From positions 62,001 through 126,000 of the forward strand of contig NZ_RFFH01000013.1 in the NCBI RefSeq assembly GCF_003696265.1: DNA of 64,000 nucleotides. Reading direction: 5' to 3'. The stretch comes from Nocardia stercoris (GTDB taxonomy: Bacteria; Actinomycetota; Actinomycetes; Mycobacteriales; Mycobacteriaceae). The first letter of the stretch is position 1; every line of letters starts with the position of its first letter. Positions 23,632-34,029 of this stretch are shown piece by piece. The notes below the pieces were generated by a model. The model was not told the origin of the DNA and did not search any database. It saw nothing but the letters and a program-made list of their open reading frames with translations. Made by a program: the position numbers and the translations under genes.

Positions 23632-26600
23632 GCGGGGTAGCGGCCGCCGATCCGTTCGGGACGGCGGCACTGCGGGCCGCGACGATCGCGGCCTGGCGGG
23701 ATTCGCCGACTCGGTTGCGTGAGGATGCCGCGACCGAGGCGGATTTGGTCCGGGCCGGATACCGGGACCGGTTGCTCACCGAGCTGGCGCAGAACGCGGC
23801 CGACGCGGCGACGAAAGCCGGTGTGCCCGGGCAGATTCGGGTCCTGCTCCGTGACCGCACCCTGTCCGTGGCGAATGTCGGTGCCGCACTGGATGTCCCG
23901 GGCCTGCATGCGCTCACGGCGCTCCGGGTGTCGGCGAAGCCCGGCGAGGGCGAGCGTGTCGGCCGGTTCGGGGTCGGCTTCACCGCGGTCCTGAGCGCCG
24001 GTGACGAGATCGAATTCCGTTCCACCAGCGGCTCGATCCGCTTCTCCCGCGCCGAAACCGCACAGACCCTGGCGGACAACGAGATCCACCACACCGACGA
24101 CCCGGAATTCCGGCCCCCCGCCCTGCGCCTGCCCTGGCCGACCACCGCGACCCCGGCCCCCGGCTTCGACTCCGAGATCCTGATCACCCTGCGCGACGAG
24201 GTCGACGCCCCCGCCCTGCTCGCCTCGATGCGAGCGGAAGCCACCGACCTCCTACTGGAACTCCCTGCCCTGCAGGAGATCCGCATCGGCGACGACCGCT
24301 TCACCAGCACCCGTGAACCGATCGGCGGCGGCCTGACCCGCCTGCGAGTGGTGCGCCCGCTCGCCGAAACCTGGGATGCCGAAGTCGAATCTCGTGCGGA
24401 TGAGACCGAAACTCGGGAGTGGTGGGAGTTCTCGACCGCCCACGCGCGCTGGTCGGTGCCGGTGCGGGACGGGCGGCCGGTGGCCGCGCGGCCGGATGTG
24501 CTTCGGGCGCCGACTCGTTCGGACGAGGAGTTGTCGCTGCCGGCCGTGCTGATCGCCGATGTGGCGATGCAGCCCGATCGGCGGCGGTTGCTGCCGGGGG
24601 CCCCGCTGCGGCGGTTGGCGGCCGGGTACGCCGATTTCGCTCGCGCACTGCCGCCGCTGGACCGGCTGGTGCTGGTTCCGGTACCCGGCTTCGCGCGCAG
24701 CGAGGCCGACGCGTTGCTGCGCGAAGCGCTGATCGAGGAGCTCGCCGGCGGAGCGTGGCTGCCGATCGTGCCCGTCGCCGGCGATACTGCGGATCTGCTG
24801 CGTGACAACGACTTCTATTCCGGTGTTCCTGCTTTCGGCGCGCCGGTAGCAGCCGGCTCGCAAGGGCCCGGCGCGGGCCCGAACACCGTCGGCGAACCAG
24901 CCGTAACCGTGTCCGGCGATCCGGCCGCGGGCGAGCTGAGCGCGGAGGTGTCCGACGAGCCGGCTACCCCCGTCGCCGTCCCGCGTCGGGCGAGCGTATT
25001 CACCGGTGTCACCGCCGATTTGGCCGTCCTGCTGGCGGAAATGCTGGGCCCCCTGGTGGTTCCGGAGCTGTCCGGTCGCTCCACGGCCGACCGGCTGGCG
25101 GCGCTGGACGTGCATCGGGTCGGGCCGGCGCGGATCGCGGAGTTGTCGGCGAGTCTGCAGCGTCCGCCGCAATGGTGGTACGCGCTGTACGACGCGCTGG
25201 AGCCGTTCGCGGGGGATCCGCTGGTCGCGGAGGAACTCGGTGCGCTGGCGGTGCCGCTGGCCGACGGGCGGCTGGTGACCGGGCCGCGGACCGTGCTGTG
25301 TGACGAGGCGCTCGACCTGCTCGGACCCGAAACATCCGAGAGGACAGCGGCATTCGACGAGCTGCCGATCCGGTGGGCGCGCCTGGTGCACCCGGAGGCC
25401 GCGCATCCGCTGCTGAACCGGCTCGGCGCCCAGGTCACCAGCCCGGCGGATCTGCTCACCGATCCGGCCTTGCGGCTGGAACTGGAGCACGATCCCGCCG
25501 ATCCGGATCTCGTTGCGGCCGTGCTGTTCCTGGCGAGCCGGGTCGCGCCGGGCACCGTGCTGCCGGCGTGGCTGGGGCAGCTGGAACTGCCCGGCGCGGA
25601 CGGCGAACCGGTTCCGGCCGACGAACTGCTGCTCCCGGACGCCCCGCTGACCGCGGTGCTGGACGGTGATTCCCCGTTCGGCACGGTGGATTCCGCGCTG
25701 GTCGATCGGTTCGGTGCCGCGGCGCTGCGCGCGCTGGGGGTGGGCTGGGGTTTCACCGTGCTCACCGAGAGCGATCCGACCGGCCCCGACCACGACCTCG
25801 ACGACGAGCCGGACTGGTGGTCCGGCCTCGCCGAGGATCCGCCGGAACTGGTCGCGGTCCGCGATCTGGACCTGATCGACCCCGACGCCTGGCCGGCCGC
25901 CCTGCGGCTGCTGCTGGACGACCCCGTGACCCGGCCCCTGCTGGCCGCCGCCGACGGTTACACCGCGTGGTGGCTGCGCCGGCACGCGCGGGTGGGCGGC
26001 GTCGCCCTCGGCTTGTGCTGTCGCCCCGGCGATCCGGACTTCGCGGGCCTGCTCACCGAGCTACCGGGTTTCACCGACCACGACCTGGCGGCACTGAGCG
26101 GAGTGCTCGCGGACCGCGAGCGCATCACCCCCGAACTGGCCGCCGCGCTGTTGGACGCGCTCGCCGACCCGGCACGCACGCCGAGCCCCGACACCGTCGC
26201 CCGCGCTCACCGTCTGCTGGCCGCGGTGATCGCGAGCGGCCACCTGGAACTGGATCAGCTGGATCTGCCGTCCGGTGTCCGGGCCCTGTCGGGTGCGGTG
26301 ATCGACCCGGCCGACGCGCTGGTGCTGGACCGCCCGGAATACGGCCAGGTGCTTCCGCCCGGCCGCTTGGTCGTCGGGGATATCGAGACGGCCGCCGCGC
26401 TGGCGACCCTGCTGGATCTACCGTCCGCCTCACAGGCGGTCACGGCGGAAGTGCTGGGTGTGGGCCGCCCCGCCGCCTGGCGCGACGCACCCGAGGCGGT
26501 GCTGTTCGGCCTGCAGGGGGTTCCGCACGGGGACTTGTTCATCCACGACACGGTCCGGGTACGGCTCGGCGGCGCCTATACCGCCACCGTCACGGTGCCG

Positions 26601-26651
26601 TGGTGGCGCGACGACCACGGCACCCATCTCACGGCGCTGCCTACTCGCTGA
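23592..26651 (+). CDS. Sacsin-like GHKL ATPase, large protein of unknown function
   Basis: A 1019-residue protein whose N-terminal 230 residues hold a Hsp90/sacsin-type ATP-binding fold: the N box ELAQNAADA near residue 68 (Glu, Asn, Asp for Mg-ATP) and the glycine lid GRFGVGFTAV near 128. The rest is a long, mostly helical and acidic region with no known domain; it contains a Pro/Ala-rich spacer (near 415-475) and ends YTATVTVPWWRDDHGTHL. By analogy with sacsin and Hsp90 it could be a chaperone or a conformational clamp, but no client is known. The GTG at 23592 overlaps the DUF3027 gene by 40 bases, with GGAGG only one base upstream; translational coupling is likely and the exact start is unsure. 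Its 3' end overlaps the convergent TetR gene by 11 bases. Confidence 0.78.
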   Translation: MDPAGTRGLGEPLSGVAAADPFGTAALRAATIAAWRDSPTRLREDAATEADLVRAGYRDRLLTELAQNAADAATKAGVPGQIRVLLRDRTLSVANVGAALDVPGLHALTALRVSAKPGEGERVGRFGVGFTAVLSAGDEIEFRSTSGSIRFSRAETAQTLADNEIHHTDDPEFRPPALRLPWPTTATPAPGFDSEILITLRDEVDAPALLASMRAEATDLLLELPALQEIRIGDDRFTSTREPIGGGLTRLRVVRPLAETWDAEVESRADETETREWWEFSTAHARWSVPVRDGRPVAARPDVLRAPTRSDEELSLPAVLIADVAMQPDRRRLLPGAPLRRLAAGYADFARALPPLDRLVLVPVPGFARSEADALLREALIEELAGGAWLPIVPVAGDTADLLRDNDFYSGVPAFGAPVAAGSQGPGAGPNTVGEPAVTVSGDPAAGELSAEVSDEPATPVAVPRRASVFTGVTADLAVLLAEMLGPLVVPELSGRSTADRLAALDVHRVGPARIAELSASLQRPPQWWYALYDALEPFAGDPLVAEELGALAVPLADGRLVTGPRTVLCDEALDLLGPETSERTAAFDELPIRWARLVHPEAAHPLLNRLGAQVTSPADLLTDPALRLELEHDPADPDLVAAVLFLASRVAPGTVLPAWLGQLELPGADGEPVPADELLLPDAPLTAVLDGDSPFGTVDSALVDRFGAAALRALGVGWGFTVLTESDPTGPDHDLDDEPDWWSGLAEDPPELVAVRDLDLIDPDAWPAALRLLLDDPVTRPLLAAADGYTAWWLRRHARVGGVALGLCCRPGDPDFAGLLTELPGFTDHDLAALSGVLADRERITPELAAALLDALADPARTPSPDTVARAHRLLAAVIASGHLELDQLDLPSGVRALSGAVIDPADALVLDRPEYGQVLPPGRLVVGDIETAAALATLLDLPSASQAVTAEVLGVGRPAAWRDAPEAVLFGLQGVPHGDLFIHDTVRVRLGGAYTATVTVPWWRDDHGTHLTALPTR

Positions 26652-27270
26652 CGTAGGACGCGATCACGTCGGCCAGCACGTCGAGCTGGTCCTGGACGGT
26701 CGCGCTGTCGCCGTCGACCAGCCAGCGCAGTACCACGCCGTCGATGAAGTTCAGGGCGAACCGGCTGATGGTCTGCACCGGCAGGGTGAAGGTGATGCCG
26801 GTTCCCTGCCGGGCCTGCTCGAGCACCTCGGCGACGTTGCTGTCGTTGAATTCGTATTGCTCGCGGGCGATCGCCAGTTTTGCCGGGGTCTGCTCACCCT
26901 CGCGCAGGGCGTAGGTGGTGGTTTCGTAGGTCAGTAACTGGCGTTCCGGGCTGGATTCGACGTTGCGCCAGAGCAGTTCGACGGCGGCACGAACCAGATT
27001 TCGGAATGAATCTTTTCCGCTCCCGAAGCTGCGCCAGACGGATTCATCCGCCTCGACAGAATTACGCAATTCCATCGATAGCGCCTTGACCAGCTCGGTC
27101 ATCAGCGCATCCTTGTTTTCGAAACAATAATGCACCACACCCAGGGAAACACCCGCGGCCTGTGCTACGTCACGCGTGGTAACTCCGGCCACGCCCTTCT
27201 TTTCGGCAAGGCGTATGGCTGCATCGATTAGATGCGCTCGTCGTTCTTCGACGCTCAATCGGGAGGACAC
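26641..27270 (-). CDS. TetR-family transcriptional regulator
   Basis: A 209-residue repressor. The N-terminal helix-turn-helix is typical: ERRAHLIDAAIRLAEKKG, then VTTRDVAQAAGVSLGVVHYC with FENKDALM (residues about 8-58). The C-terminal ligand-binding domain has WRNVESSPERQLLTYETTTY near 105, similar to regulators of the BetI-like group. The target and ligand are not evident; the sacsin-like gene is convergent, so its target is probably its own promoter or a distant gene. TTGACG and related sequence upstream near 27285-27305 could be its promoter. Confidence 0.9.
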   Translation of the reverse strand: MSSRLSVEERRAHLIDAAIRLAEKKGVAGVTTRDVAQAAGVSLGVVHYCFENKDALMTELVKALSMELRNSVEADESVWRSFGSGKDSFRNLVRAAVELLWRNVESSPERQLLTYETTTYALREGEQTPAKLAIAREQYEFNDSNVAEVLEQARQGTGITFTLPVQTISRFALNFIDGVVLRWLVDGDSATVQDQLDVLADVIASYVSE

Positions 27271-27379
27271 CCCACGGAGTTAAGCGTCAAGTCGGCGAAC
27301 AGTCAATTCGTGACCGGTGAAAACACGCGTTGGAGGGCTCGCGTGTCCGATCCGCTCCCCACATGTCCGATTCGGGCCA

Positions 27380-27634
27380 CTAGAGGCCGGTCTGGGCGCC
27401 TTTGTCACCGCGGCGCGCGCCCCGGCGCTGGACCAGGAACAGGGTGTAGCCGACGGCGCCGACCGCCAAGCCCATCAGGCAGACCGGCCGGGCATCGCGC
27501 CAGTCGGCGACCAGCCACACCGCCACGGTCGCGACCGCCCACAGCACCGTGCCGACCGCGAGCACCGGGCGCGGATCCGTCAGGCGCGGCGGAATCTCCG
27601 GTACCTGCGGCGTTTCCGGGGCGGACTCGGTCAT
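27380..27634 (-). CDS. DUF2530 small membrane protein
   Basis: An 84-residue protein with a short Pro-rich cytoplasmic head and two membrane helices (AVGTVLWAVATVAVWLVADW and CLMGLAVGAVGYTLFLVQRR), ending in a basic tail. It fits DUF2530, recalled as Rv0879c, adjacent to the MarR gene Rv0880 in mycobacteria exactly as here. Function unknown. TACCCT stands seven bases before the ATG, so the transcript is probably leaderless. It is divergent from the MarR gene at 27701. Confidence 0.8.
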   Translation of the reverse strand: MTESAPETPQVPEIPPRLTDPRPVLAVGTVLWAVATVAVWLVADWRDARPVCLMGLAVGAVGYTLFLVQRRGARRGDKGAQTGL

Positions 27635-27700
27635 GGGTTCCAGGGTAGCCGTCCGCGCACTACCGACCCGAAATTCGGACTCTCCCGTATCCTTTGGCCG

Positions 27701-28138
27701 ATGACCGATCCTGTCGACCGCCGTGCCGTGGCTGCCGAACTCGCTCTCGCCGTCGTGCGCATGACGCGTCGCCTGCGGGGCCGGCGGGGTGACGCCCAGA
27801 TCTCACTGACCCAGCTGTCGGCGCTCGCCACCCTGTTCCGGGAGGGCGCGATGACGCCGGGGGCACTGGCCGCCCGGGAACGGGTGCAGCCGCCGTCGAT
27901 GACCCGGGTCATCGCCTCGCTGACGAATCTGGGCCTGGTGAAACGGGATCCGCATCCCACCGACGGCCGCCAGGCGATCGTGTCGATCTCCGACGCCGGC
28001 AGTGCCCTGATCTCCGACGAGACCGACGCCCGCGAGGCGTGGATGAGCGAGCAGCTGGCCGGCCTGTCGGAAACGGAACTTCGGACGCTGTCCGAGGCGG
28101 TAGGCATCATTCGCCGGATCGCCGAACGCCCGGAATAA
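27701..28138 (+). CDS. MarR-family regulator (Rv0880-like)
   Basis: Winged-helix regulator of 145 residues with DAQISLTQLSALATLFREGA, then TPGALAARERVQPPSMTRVI (recognition helix) and KRDPHPTDGRQAIVSIS (wing). It corresponds to M. tuberculosis Rv0880 in neighbourhood and length (recalled). The ATG at 27701 is chosen because TATCCT lies seven bases upstream and because longer frames run through the divergent DUF2530 gene. The 66-base space shared with DUF2530 is the natural place for its operator, so autoregulation and control of DUF2530 are likely. Confidence 0.9.
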   Translation: MTDPVDRRAVAAELALAVVRMTRRLRGRRGDAQISLTQLSALATLFREGAMTPGALAARERVQPPSMTRVIASLTNLGLVKRDPHPTDGRQAIVSISDAGSALISDETDAREAWMSEQLAGLSETELRTLSEAVGIIRRIAERPE

Positions 28139-28179
28139 CGACGGAACCCGCCCTCGCGGTGCGAGGACGGGTTCCGTCG
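28139..28179. terminator. Shared terminator between MarR and gltA
   Basis: CGACGGAACCCG (28139-28150) pairs with CGGGTTCCGTCG (28168-28179), and inside it CCTCGC pairs with GCGAGG around a three-base loop, 18 bp in all with one internal mismatch. It serves the convergent MarR and citrate synthase genes; on the plus strand AAAAT follows. Confidence 0.8.
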
Positions 28180-28189
28180 GAAAATCTGC

Positions 28190-29503
<1,314 letters not shown>

Positions 29504-29705
29504 GGAAGGATCCCTCTCAGGCTAGAACCGTAGGCAGCGGATGCGGTCGACATCCGGCGCGCTTGCCTCAACGCTAGCCGCTGTCCGCGAGAGGTGAGCG
29601 GCGAGGGTCGGCTATACCTACCTCACGGTCACCGTTGTCGAGTGTGAGTGATGCGCAACGTTCGTGGTATCAGTCGGGCAAGGTGGCCGAAAAGAGATCG
29701 ATCGG

Positions 29706-30989
29706 TCAGCGGATCGCGACCTCACCGGCGGATTTTCCGGCCCGGTAACGGGCGAATGCCGGGAAAATCACCACCGAGAGCGCGATCCCCGCGATCACCA
29801 GGATCCCGCCCCCCGAAGCGGCGACGGCGGTACCCAGACCCGCCGCGGCGAAACCGTGGGCAACATCACCGACGCGGGGTCCACCGGCCACGACGACCAG
29901 GAAGACGCCCTGCAGGCGACCGCGCAGTTCGTCGGTGGACACCGTCTGCAGCATGGTCGAACGCAGTGAGGCCGAGAACATGTCGGCGGCACCACCGAAC
30001 ATCAGACAGGCCACGGCGATCGCCAGCCCGGTCGTGCGGTCCAGGCCGTGCCCGGTGAATCCCACCGCGACCCCGAAACCGACCATGGCCAGCCCCCACA
30101 GCGCGATGCAGATCAGCACCGTCGCGCCCTGACGGCGCACATGGGTCAGCCAGCCCGACCACACGCCGCCGACCACCGACCCGGCCGCGATACCCGCGAA
30201 CAGCAGCCCCAAGGCCACACCGCCGCCGGCCGGATCACCGAAGGTGGTGTGTGCCATCTCCGGGAACAGCGCGCGGGGCAGGCCGCACACCATGGCGACG
30301 ATGTCGACCACGAACGAGGCCAACAGGATCGGCTGCGTGGCCAGGTACGCGAATCCTTGGAGGACCGAACGCAATCCGGCGGTGCCGCCGGACGCGGTGG
30401 CCGGCAGCGGCGGCAGCGTCCACACCGCGGCCACGGTGACGGTCAGCGCGATCGCGTCGATCAGGTACAGCGTGGGTAGGCCGAGCACCGGGATCAGGGC
30501 ACCCGCCAGGACCGGGCCGACGACGGCACCGAAGCTCTGCAGGGTCATGTTGAGTGCGTTGGCGGCGGGCAACTGCTCTTCGGGCAACAGCCGGGGCAGG
30601 ATCGCGCTGCGGGTGGGCGCGTTCATGGCGAAGCACGCCTGCTGGATCGCGAACAGGCACAGCACCAGCCAGACGTCGCGCATCCCGGCGGCGGCCTGCA
30701 CCCAGAACAGCACCGAGGTGATGCCCAGTCCGGAACCGGTGAGCAGCAACAACTTCCGCCGGTCCATCACATCGGCCAGCGCGCCACCCCACAGGCCGAA
30801 CACGATCAGCGGGACCACCCCGAACAGTCCGGCCAGCCCCACGAATCCGGAGCTGCGGGTGATCTCGTAGATCTGCTGCGGAACCGCGACGATCGTCAGT
30901 TGGCTGCCGACCACCGTGACGACATTGGATGTCCAGAGTCGCCGGTAGTGCCGGTTGCGGAGCGGGGTGACGTCGGCGAGCAGTTTCAC
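29706..30989 (-). CDS. MFS exporter of the EntS/MFS_3 type
   Basis: A 427-residue transporter with 12 predicted membrane helices. It opens RNRHYRRLWTSNVVTVVGSQ, typical of the MFS_3 (enterobactin exporter EntS-like) family, and has the inter-helix loop GALADVMDRRKLLLLTGSG near residues 69-87, the GxxxDRxxRR-type motif A. Likely function is export of a siderophore, drug or metabolite; the substrate is not evident because no biosynthetic genes are near. It stands alone between gltA and pdxH on the same strand, with gaps of 202 and 90 bases. Confidence 0.87.
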   Translation of the reverse strand: MKLLADVTPLRNRHYRRLWTSNVVTVVGSQLTIVAVPQQIYEITRSSGFVGLAGLFGVVPLIVFGLWGGALADVMDRRKLLLLTGSGLGITSVLFWVQAAAGMRDVWLVLCLFAIQQACFAMNAPTRSAILPRLLPEEQLPAANALNMTLQSFGAVVGPVLAGALIPVLGLPTLYLIDAIALTVTVAAVWTLPPLPATASGGTAGLRSVLQGFAYLATQPILLASFVVDIVAMVCGLPRALFPEMAHTTFGDPAGGGVALGLLFAGIAAGSVVGGVWSGWLTHVRRQGATVLICIALWGLAMVGFGVAVGFTGHGLDRTTGLAIAVACLMFGGAADMFSASLRSTMLQTVSTDELRGRLQGVFLVVVAGGPRVGDVAHGFAAAGLGTAVAASGGGILVIAGIALSVVIFPAFARYRAGKSAGEVAIR

Positions 30990-31079
30990 CGCGAAAACAT
31001 TAGCCGTGTGAACGATGCCGCTGCCAGGGAGTTTCCCGTGATGCGCGCCATGATTCGAACTCCGCGCGGCCGTCGCGGA

Positions 31080-31784
31080 TCAGGGTTGCAGGCGTTCGAT
31101 CTTCGCGGCCGACGGCTCGGTGCTGCCGGGATCGAGCGTCATCCGGATCCGGTTGTGCAGGCGGCTGCGCCGGCCCTGCCAGAACTCGACCTGCTCGGGC
31201 CGCAGCAGGAATCCGCCCCAGCCCGCCGGCACCGGGATCTGTTCCACGTCGGCGAAGCGGCGGGTCACCTCGGCCAGGGCGCGGTCCAGCTGGTCGCGGC
31301 CCGCGATCGGCCGGGACTGCTGGGAGGCCCAGGCGCCCAGCTGCGAATTCCGGGGCCGGGAACGCCAGTAGATCGCGGTGACCTCCGGCGGCACGGGGCT
31401 CACCGGTCCGCGCAGCCCGACTTGGCGGTGCAATGCCGGCCACACGAAAGTGGCTGCGGCATAAGGGGTCGCGGCGAGCTGCAGGCCCTTGCCGGACTCG
31501 TAGTTGGTGTAGAAGGTCACACCCTCGGGCGAGAGGCCTTTACACAGGACCGTCCGGGCGGCCGGGCGGGGGCCCGCCGAGGTGATCTCGACCGTCGCCA
31601 GCACCATGGCGTTCGGTTCCGCGATCCCGGCGGCGGTGGCGGCCTCGATCCACTCGCGCAGCAGCGGCTCCCAGCCGCCCGCCAGCCACGATTCGTCGAG
31701 GTCCGGGTCACCGCCGTATTCCACCCGCATGGCGGCGATATCGAGGTCGGCCCGGGTCGGGTCGGAGTCGGCCAGATTCGACAT
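31080..31784 (-). CDS. pdxH: Pyridoxamine 5'-phosphate oxidase
   Basis: FMN-dependent enzyme that makes pyridoxal phosphate from pyridoxine or pyridoxamine phosphate. The 234 residues contain MRVEYGGDPDLDESWLAGGW (the N-terminal R-Y substrate region) near 19-38, PNAMVLATVEITSAGPRPAARTVLCKG in outline near 57-83, TFYTNYESGKGLQLAATPYA near 90, SRPRNSQLGAWASQQS near 142-157 and LRPEQVEFWQGRRSRLHNRI near 193-212 with the product-binding RLHNR. The ATG at 31784 follows GGAG by about 14 bases and gives the normal family length. The divergent citA gene begins 93 bases away. This vitamin B6 enzyme supplies cofactor for the aminotransferases seen elsewhere in the window. Confidence 0.95.
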   Translation of the reverse strand: MSNLADSDPTRADLDIAAMRVEYGGDPDLDESWLAGGWEPLLREWIEAATAAGIAEPNAMVLATVEITSAGPRPAARTVLCKGLSPEGVTFYTNYESGKGLQLAATPYAAATFVWPALHRQVGLRGPVSPVPPEVTAIYWRSRPRNSQLGAWASQQSRPIAGRDQLDRALAEVTRRFADVEQIPVPAGWGGFLLRPEQVEFWQGRRSRLHNRIRMTLDPGSTEPSAAKIERLQP

Positions 31785-31877
31785 GTTCGAGAGGTTACTC
31801 CGGGGTAGGTGAGCGGCTAGGGTTCTCATCGTCGGCGTGGCCGCTCCCGGGCGGCCCTCACCCGAAGGAGCATCCCG

Positions 31878-33026
31878 ATGACTGCCAGCTCTGCAGACGA
31901 CCCCGACGCGGGCGTGCCGGCGGATTTCGTTCCCGGACTCGAAGGGGTCGTGGCCTTCACCACCGATATCGCGGAACCGGACAAGGACGGCGGGGCGCTG
32001 CGCTATCGCGGCGTCGACATCCAGGACCTGGTCGACCACGGGGTCACCTTCGGCGACGTGTGGGCGCTGCTGGTCGACGGGCAGTTCGGCCACGGGCTGC
32101 CGCCCGCCGAACCGTTCCCGCTGCCCGTGCACACCGGCAACGTCCGCGTCGACGTGCAGGCCGGCCTGGCGATGCTCGCCCCGATCTGGGGTTATCAGCC
32201 GCTGCTGGACATCGACGACGCGACCGCCCGCGACAATCTGGCCCGCGCCTCGGTGATGGCCCTGTCCTATGTGGCGCAGTCGGCGCGCGGCATCTACCAG
32301 CCGGCCGTGCCGCAGGCCAAGATCGACGAGTCGGCCACCATCACCGAACGGTTCATGGTCCGGTGGAAGGGCGACCCGGACCCGCGCCACACCGAGGCGA
32401 TCGACGCGTACTGGGTCTCGGCCGCCGAGCACGGGATGAACGCGTCCACCTTCACCGCGCGGGTCATCGCCTCCACCGGCGCCGATGTCGCGGCCTGCCT
32501 GTCCGGCGCGATCGGCGCGATGTCCGGTCCGCTGCACGGCGGCGCGCCCGCGCGAGTGCTGCCCATGATCGAGGAGGTCGAGCGAACCGGCGACGCCCGG
32601 GCGCTGGTCAAGGGCATCCTCGACCGCAAGGAGAAGCTGATGGGCTTCGGGCACCGGGTATACCGGGCGCAGGACCCGCGTGCGACCGTACTGCGCGCGA
32701 CCGCGAAGCGCCTGGACGCACCGCGTTACGAGGTGGCGGCCGCCCTGGAACAGGCGGCGCTGGCCGAACTGCGGGAACGCCGCCCCGACCGTGCCATCGA
32801 GACCAATGTCGAGTTCTGGGCCGCGGTCATCCTCGACTTCGCCGAGGTCCCGGCGCACATGATGCCCGCCATGTTCACCTGCGGCCGGACGGCCGGCTGG
32901 TGTGCCCACATCCTGGAGCAGAAGCGCCTCGGCAAGCTGGTCCGCCCGGCGGCGATCTACACCGGTCCCGGCCCGCGCCGCCCGGAGGACGTTCCCGGCT
33001 GGGAGCGGGTGAGCGCCCACGGCTGA
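31878..33026 (+). CDS. citA: Citrate synthase 2 / methylcitrate-synthase-like
   Basis: A second citrate synthase, 382 residues, of the short type lacking the N-terminal beta domain. It carries AEHGMNASTFTARVIASTGA near 190-210 (first His), GAIGAMSGPLHGGAPARVLPM near 215-235, GFGHRVYRAQDPRATVLR near 255-272 and the late Asp in FWAAVILDFAEVP near 312. It matches CitA (recalled as Rv0889c) by layout. Preference for propionyl-CoA (methylcitrate) or acetyl-CoA cannot be judged by eye. CGAAGGAGCATCCCG gives a good ribosome binding site for the ATG at 31878. It is divergent from pdxH. Confidence 0.93.
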   Translation: MTASSADDPDAGVPADFVPGLEGVVAFTTDIAEPDKDGGALRYRGVDIQDLVDHGVTFGDVWALLVDGQFGHGLPPAEPFPLPVHTGNVRVDVQAGLAMLAPIWGYQPLLDIDDATARDNLARASVMALSYVAQSARGIYQPAVPQAKIDESATITERFMVRWKGDPDPRHTEAIDAYWVSAAEHGMNASTFTARVIASTGADVAACLSGAIGAMSGPLHGGAPARVLPMIEEVERTGDARALVKGILDRKEKLMGFGHRVYRAQDPRATVLRATAKRLDAPRYEVAAALEQAALAELRERRPDRAIETNVEFWAAVILDFAEVPAHMMPAMFTCGRTAGWCAHILEQKRLGKLVRPAAIYTGPGPRRPEDVPGWERVSAHG

Positions 33027-33089
33027 CTCGAATGTCGGTGTCCCGGATCCGAACCGCGGGACTCCGGTGGCGGGGCGCCAGATGGCCGG

Positions 33090-33105
33090 TAGCATGCGGC
33101 TGGTG
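33090..33105 (+). promoter_or_regulatory. -10 box of the deacetylase gene, leaderless
   Basis: TAGCAT at 33090-33095 lies seven bases before GTG at 33103. It favours that GTG over the ATG codons at 33082 and 33094. Confidence 0.4.
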
Positions 33106-33999
33106 CGAGATGCGGTGCTGTCACGACGTGGACTGTTGATCTCGGGTGCGGCGATGATCGGCGGGATCGCCGCCGGATGTTCCGGGGGGAACGGGCATTC
33201 CGCGAAGGCAGCGCCGACCACGAGCGCGGCCCCGACGACGACGCGCCCGCCGCAGGCGGTGCAGATCGACAGTTCGCCGATCGGCTCGGCGAGCGGCCTC
33301 ACCCAGGTGGACCCGAACACGGTGGCCGCGAAGTACGCCGCGCGGCAGCCCGGTCAGTGGGGGATGGACCTCGACGGCATCGTCACCTCGTTTCCCAGCA
33401 AGGGCATGCAGTTCGCGCTGACCTTCGACGCCTGCGGAGGTCCGGACAACGACGAGATCAACGACGAGTTGATCGATTATCTTACGGCGCACCAGATTCC
33501 GGCCACCTTGTTCCTGAACAAGCGGTGGATCGACGCGGACCCCGACCGCGTGGTGCGGCTCGCCGGCAACCCGCTGTTCGAGATCGGCAACCACGGCACC
33601 CGGCACTGCCCGCTCTCGGTCAGCGGGCACGCCGCCTACGGCATCCCCGGCACCGCCTCACCGCAGCAGGCGGTGGACGAGGTGTGGGGCAACCACGAGC
33701 GGATCATCCAGCTGCTCGGCAAGCCGCCGCGCTTCTTCCGCACCGGCACGGCGCACTACGACGAGGTCGCGGTGTCGATCGTGCAGGATCTCGGCGAGCG
33801 CCCGGTCGGCTTCAGCGTCAACGCCGACGCCGGCGCCACCTACACCGCGTCGCAGGTGGTCACGGCCATGGCCGATGTCCAGCCGGGCGGCATCTCGATC
33901 GCCCACATGCACCGGCCGCGCTCGGGCACCGCGGGCGGCATGGAGTCCGTGCTGCCGAAAATGCGTGCGGCAGGATACGAATTCGTCCATCTGCCCTGA
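33103..33999 (+). CDS. Polysaccharide deacetylase-like Tat lipoprotein
   Basis: A 298-residue exported protein with a NodB/CE4 fold. The signal sequence has twin arginines in LSRRGLLISG (residues 6-15) and a lipobox ending GIAAGC (Cys26), so it should be exported folded by the Tat route and lipid-anchored. A Thr/Pro linker follows. The NodB motifs are FALTFDACGGPDND near 115 (motif 1) and IGNHGTRHCPL near 165 (motif 2, the His-x3-His metal pair), with FRTGTAHYDE near 210. In motif 1 the usual second Asp of TFDD is Ala, so metal binding differs from classic deacetylases; this variant occurs in actinobacterial relatives. Likely substrate is an envelope glycan. Longer starts at 33067, 33082 or 33094 are possible. 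Confidence 0.8.
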   Translation: MRDAVLSRRGLLISGAAMIGGIAAGCSGGNGHSAKAAPTTSAAPTTTRPPQAVQIDSSPIGSASGLTQVDPNTVAAKYAARQPGQWGMDLDGIVTSFPSKGMQFALTFDACGGPDNDEINDELIDYLTAHQIPATLFLNKRWIDADPDRVVRLAGNPLFEIGNHGTRHCPLSVSGHAAYGIPGTASPQQAVDEVWGNHERIIQLLGKPPRFFRTGTAHYDEVAVSIVQDLGERPVGFSVNADAGATYTASQVVTAMADVQPGGISIAHMHRPRSGTAGGMESVLPKMRAAGYEFVHLP

Positions 34000-34029
34000 G
34001 ACCGGAGTGGCCGGTCGGCTCCCGCCGGG

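Noticed and set aside
22403..24808. Long minus-strand frame opposite DUF3027 and the sacsin-like gene
   Set aside because: Composition is Arg/Pro/Ser-rich from reading GC-rich DNA antisense; the plus strand shows the Cys cluster and ATP-binding motifs.
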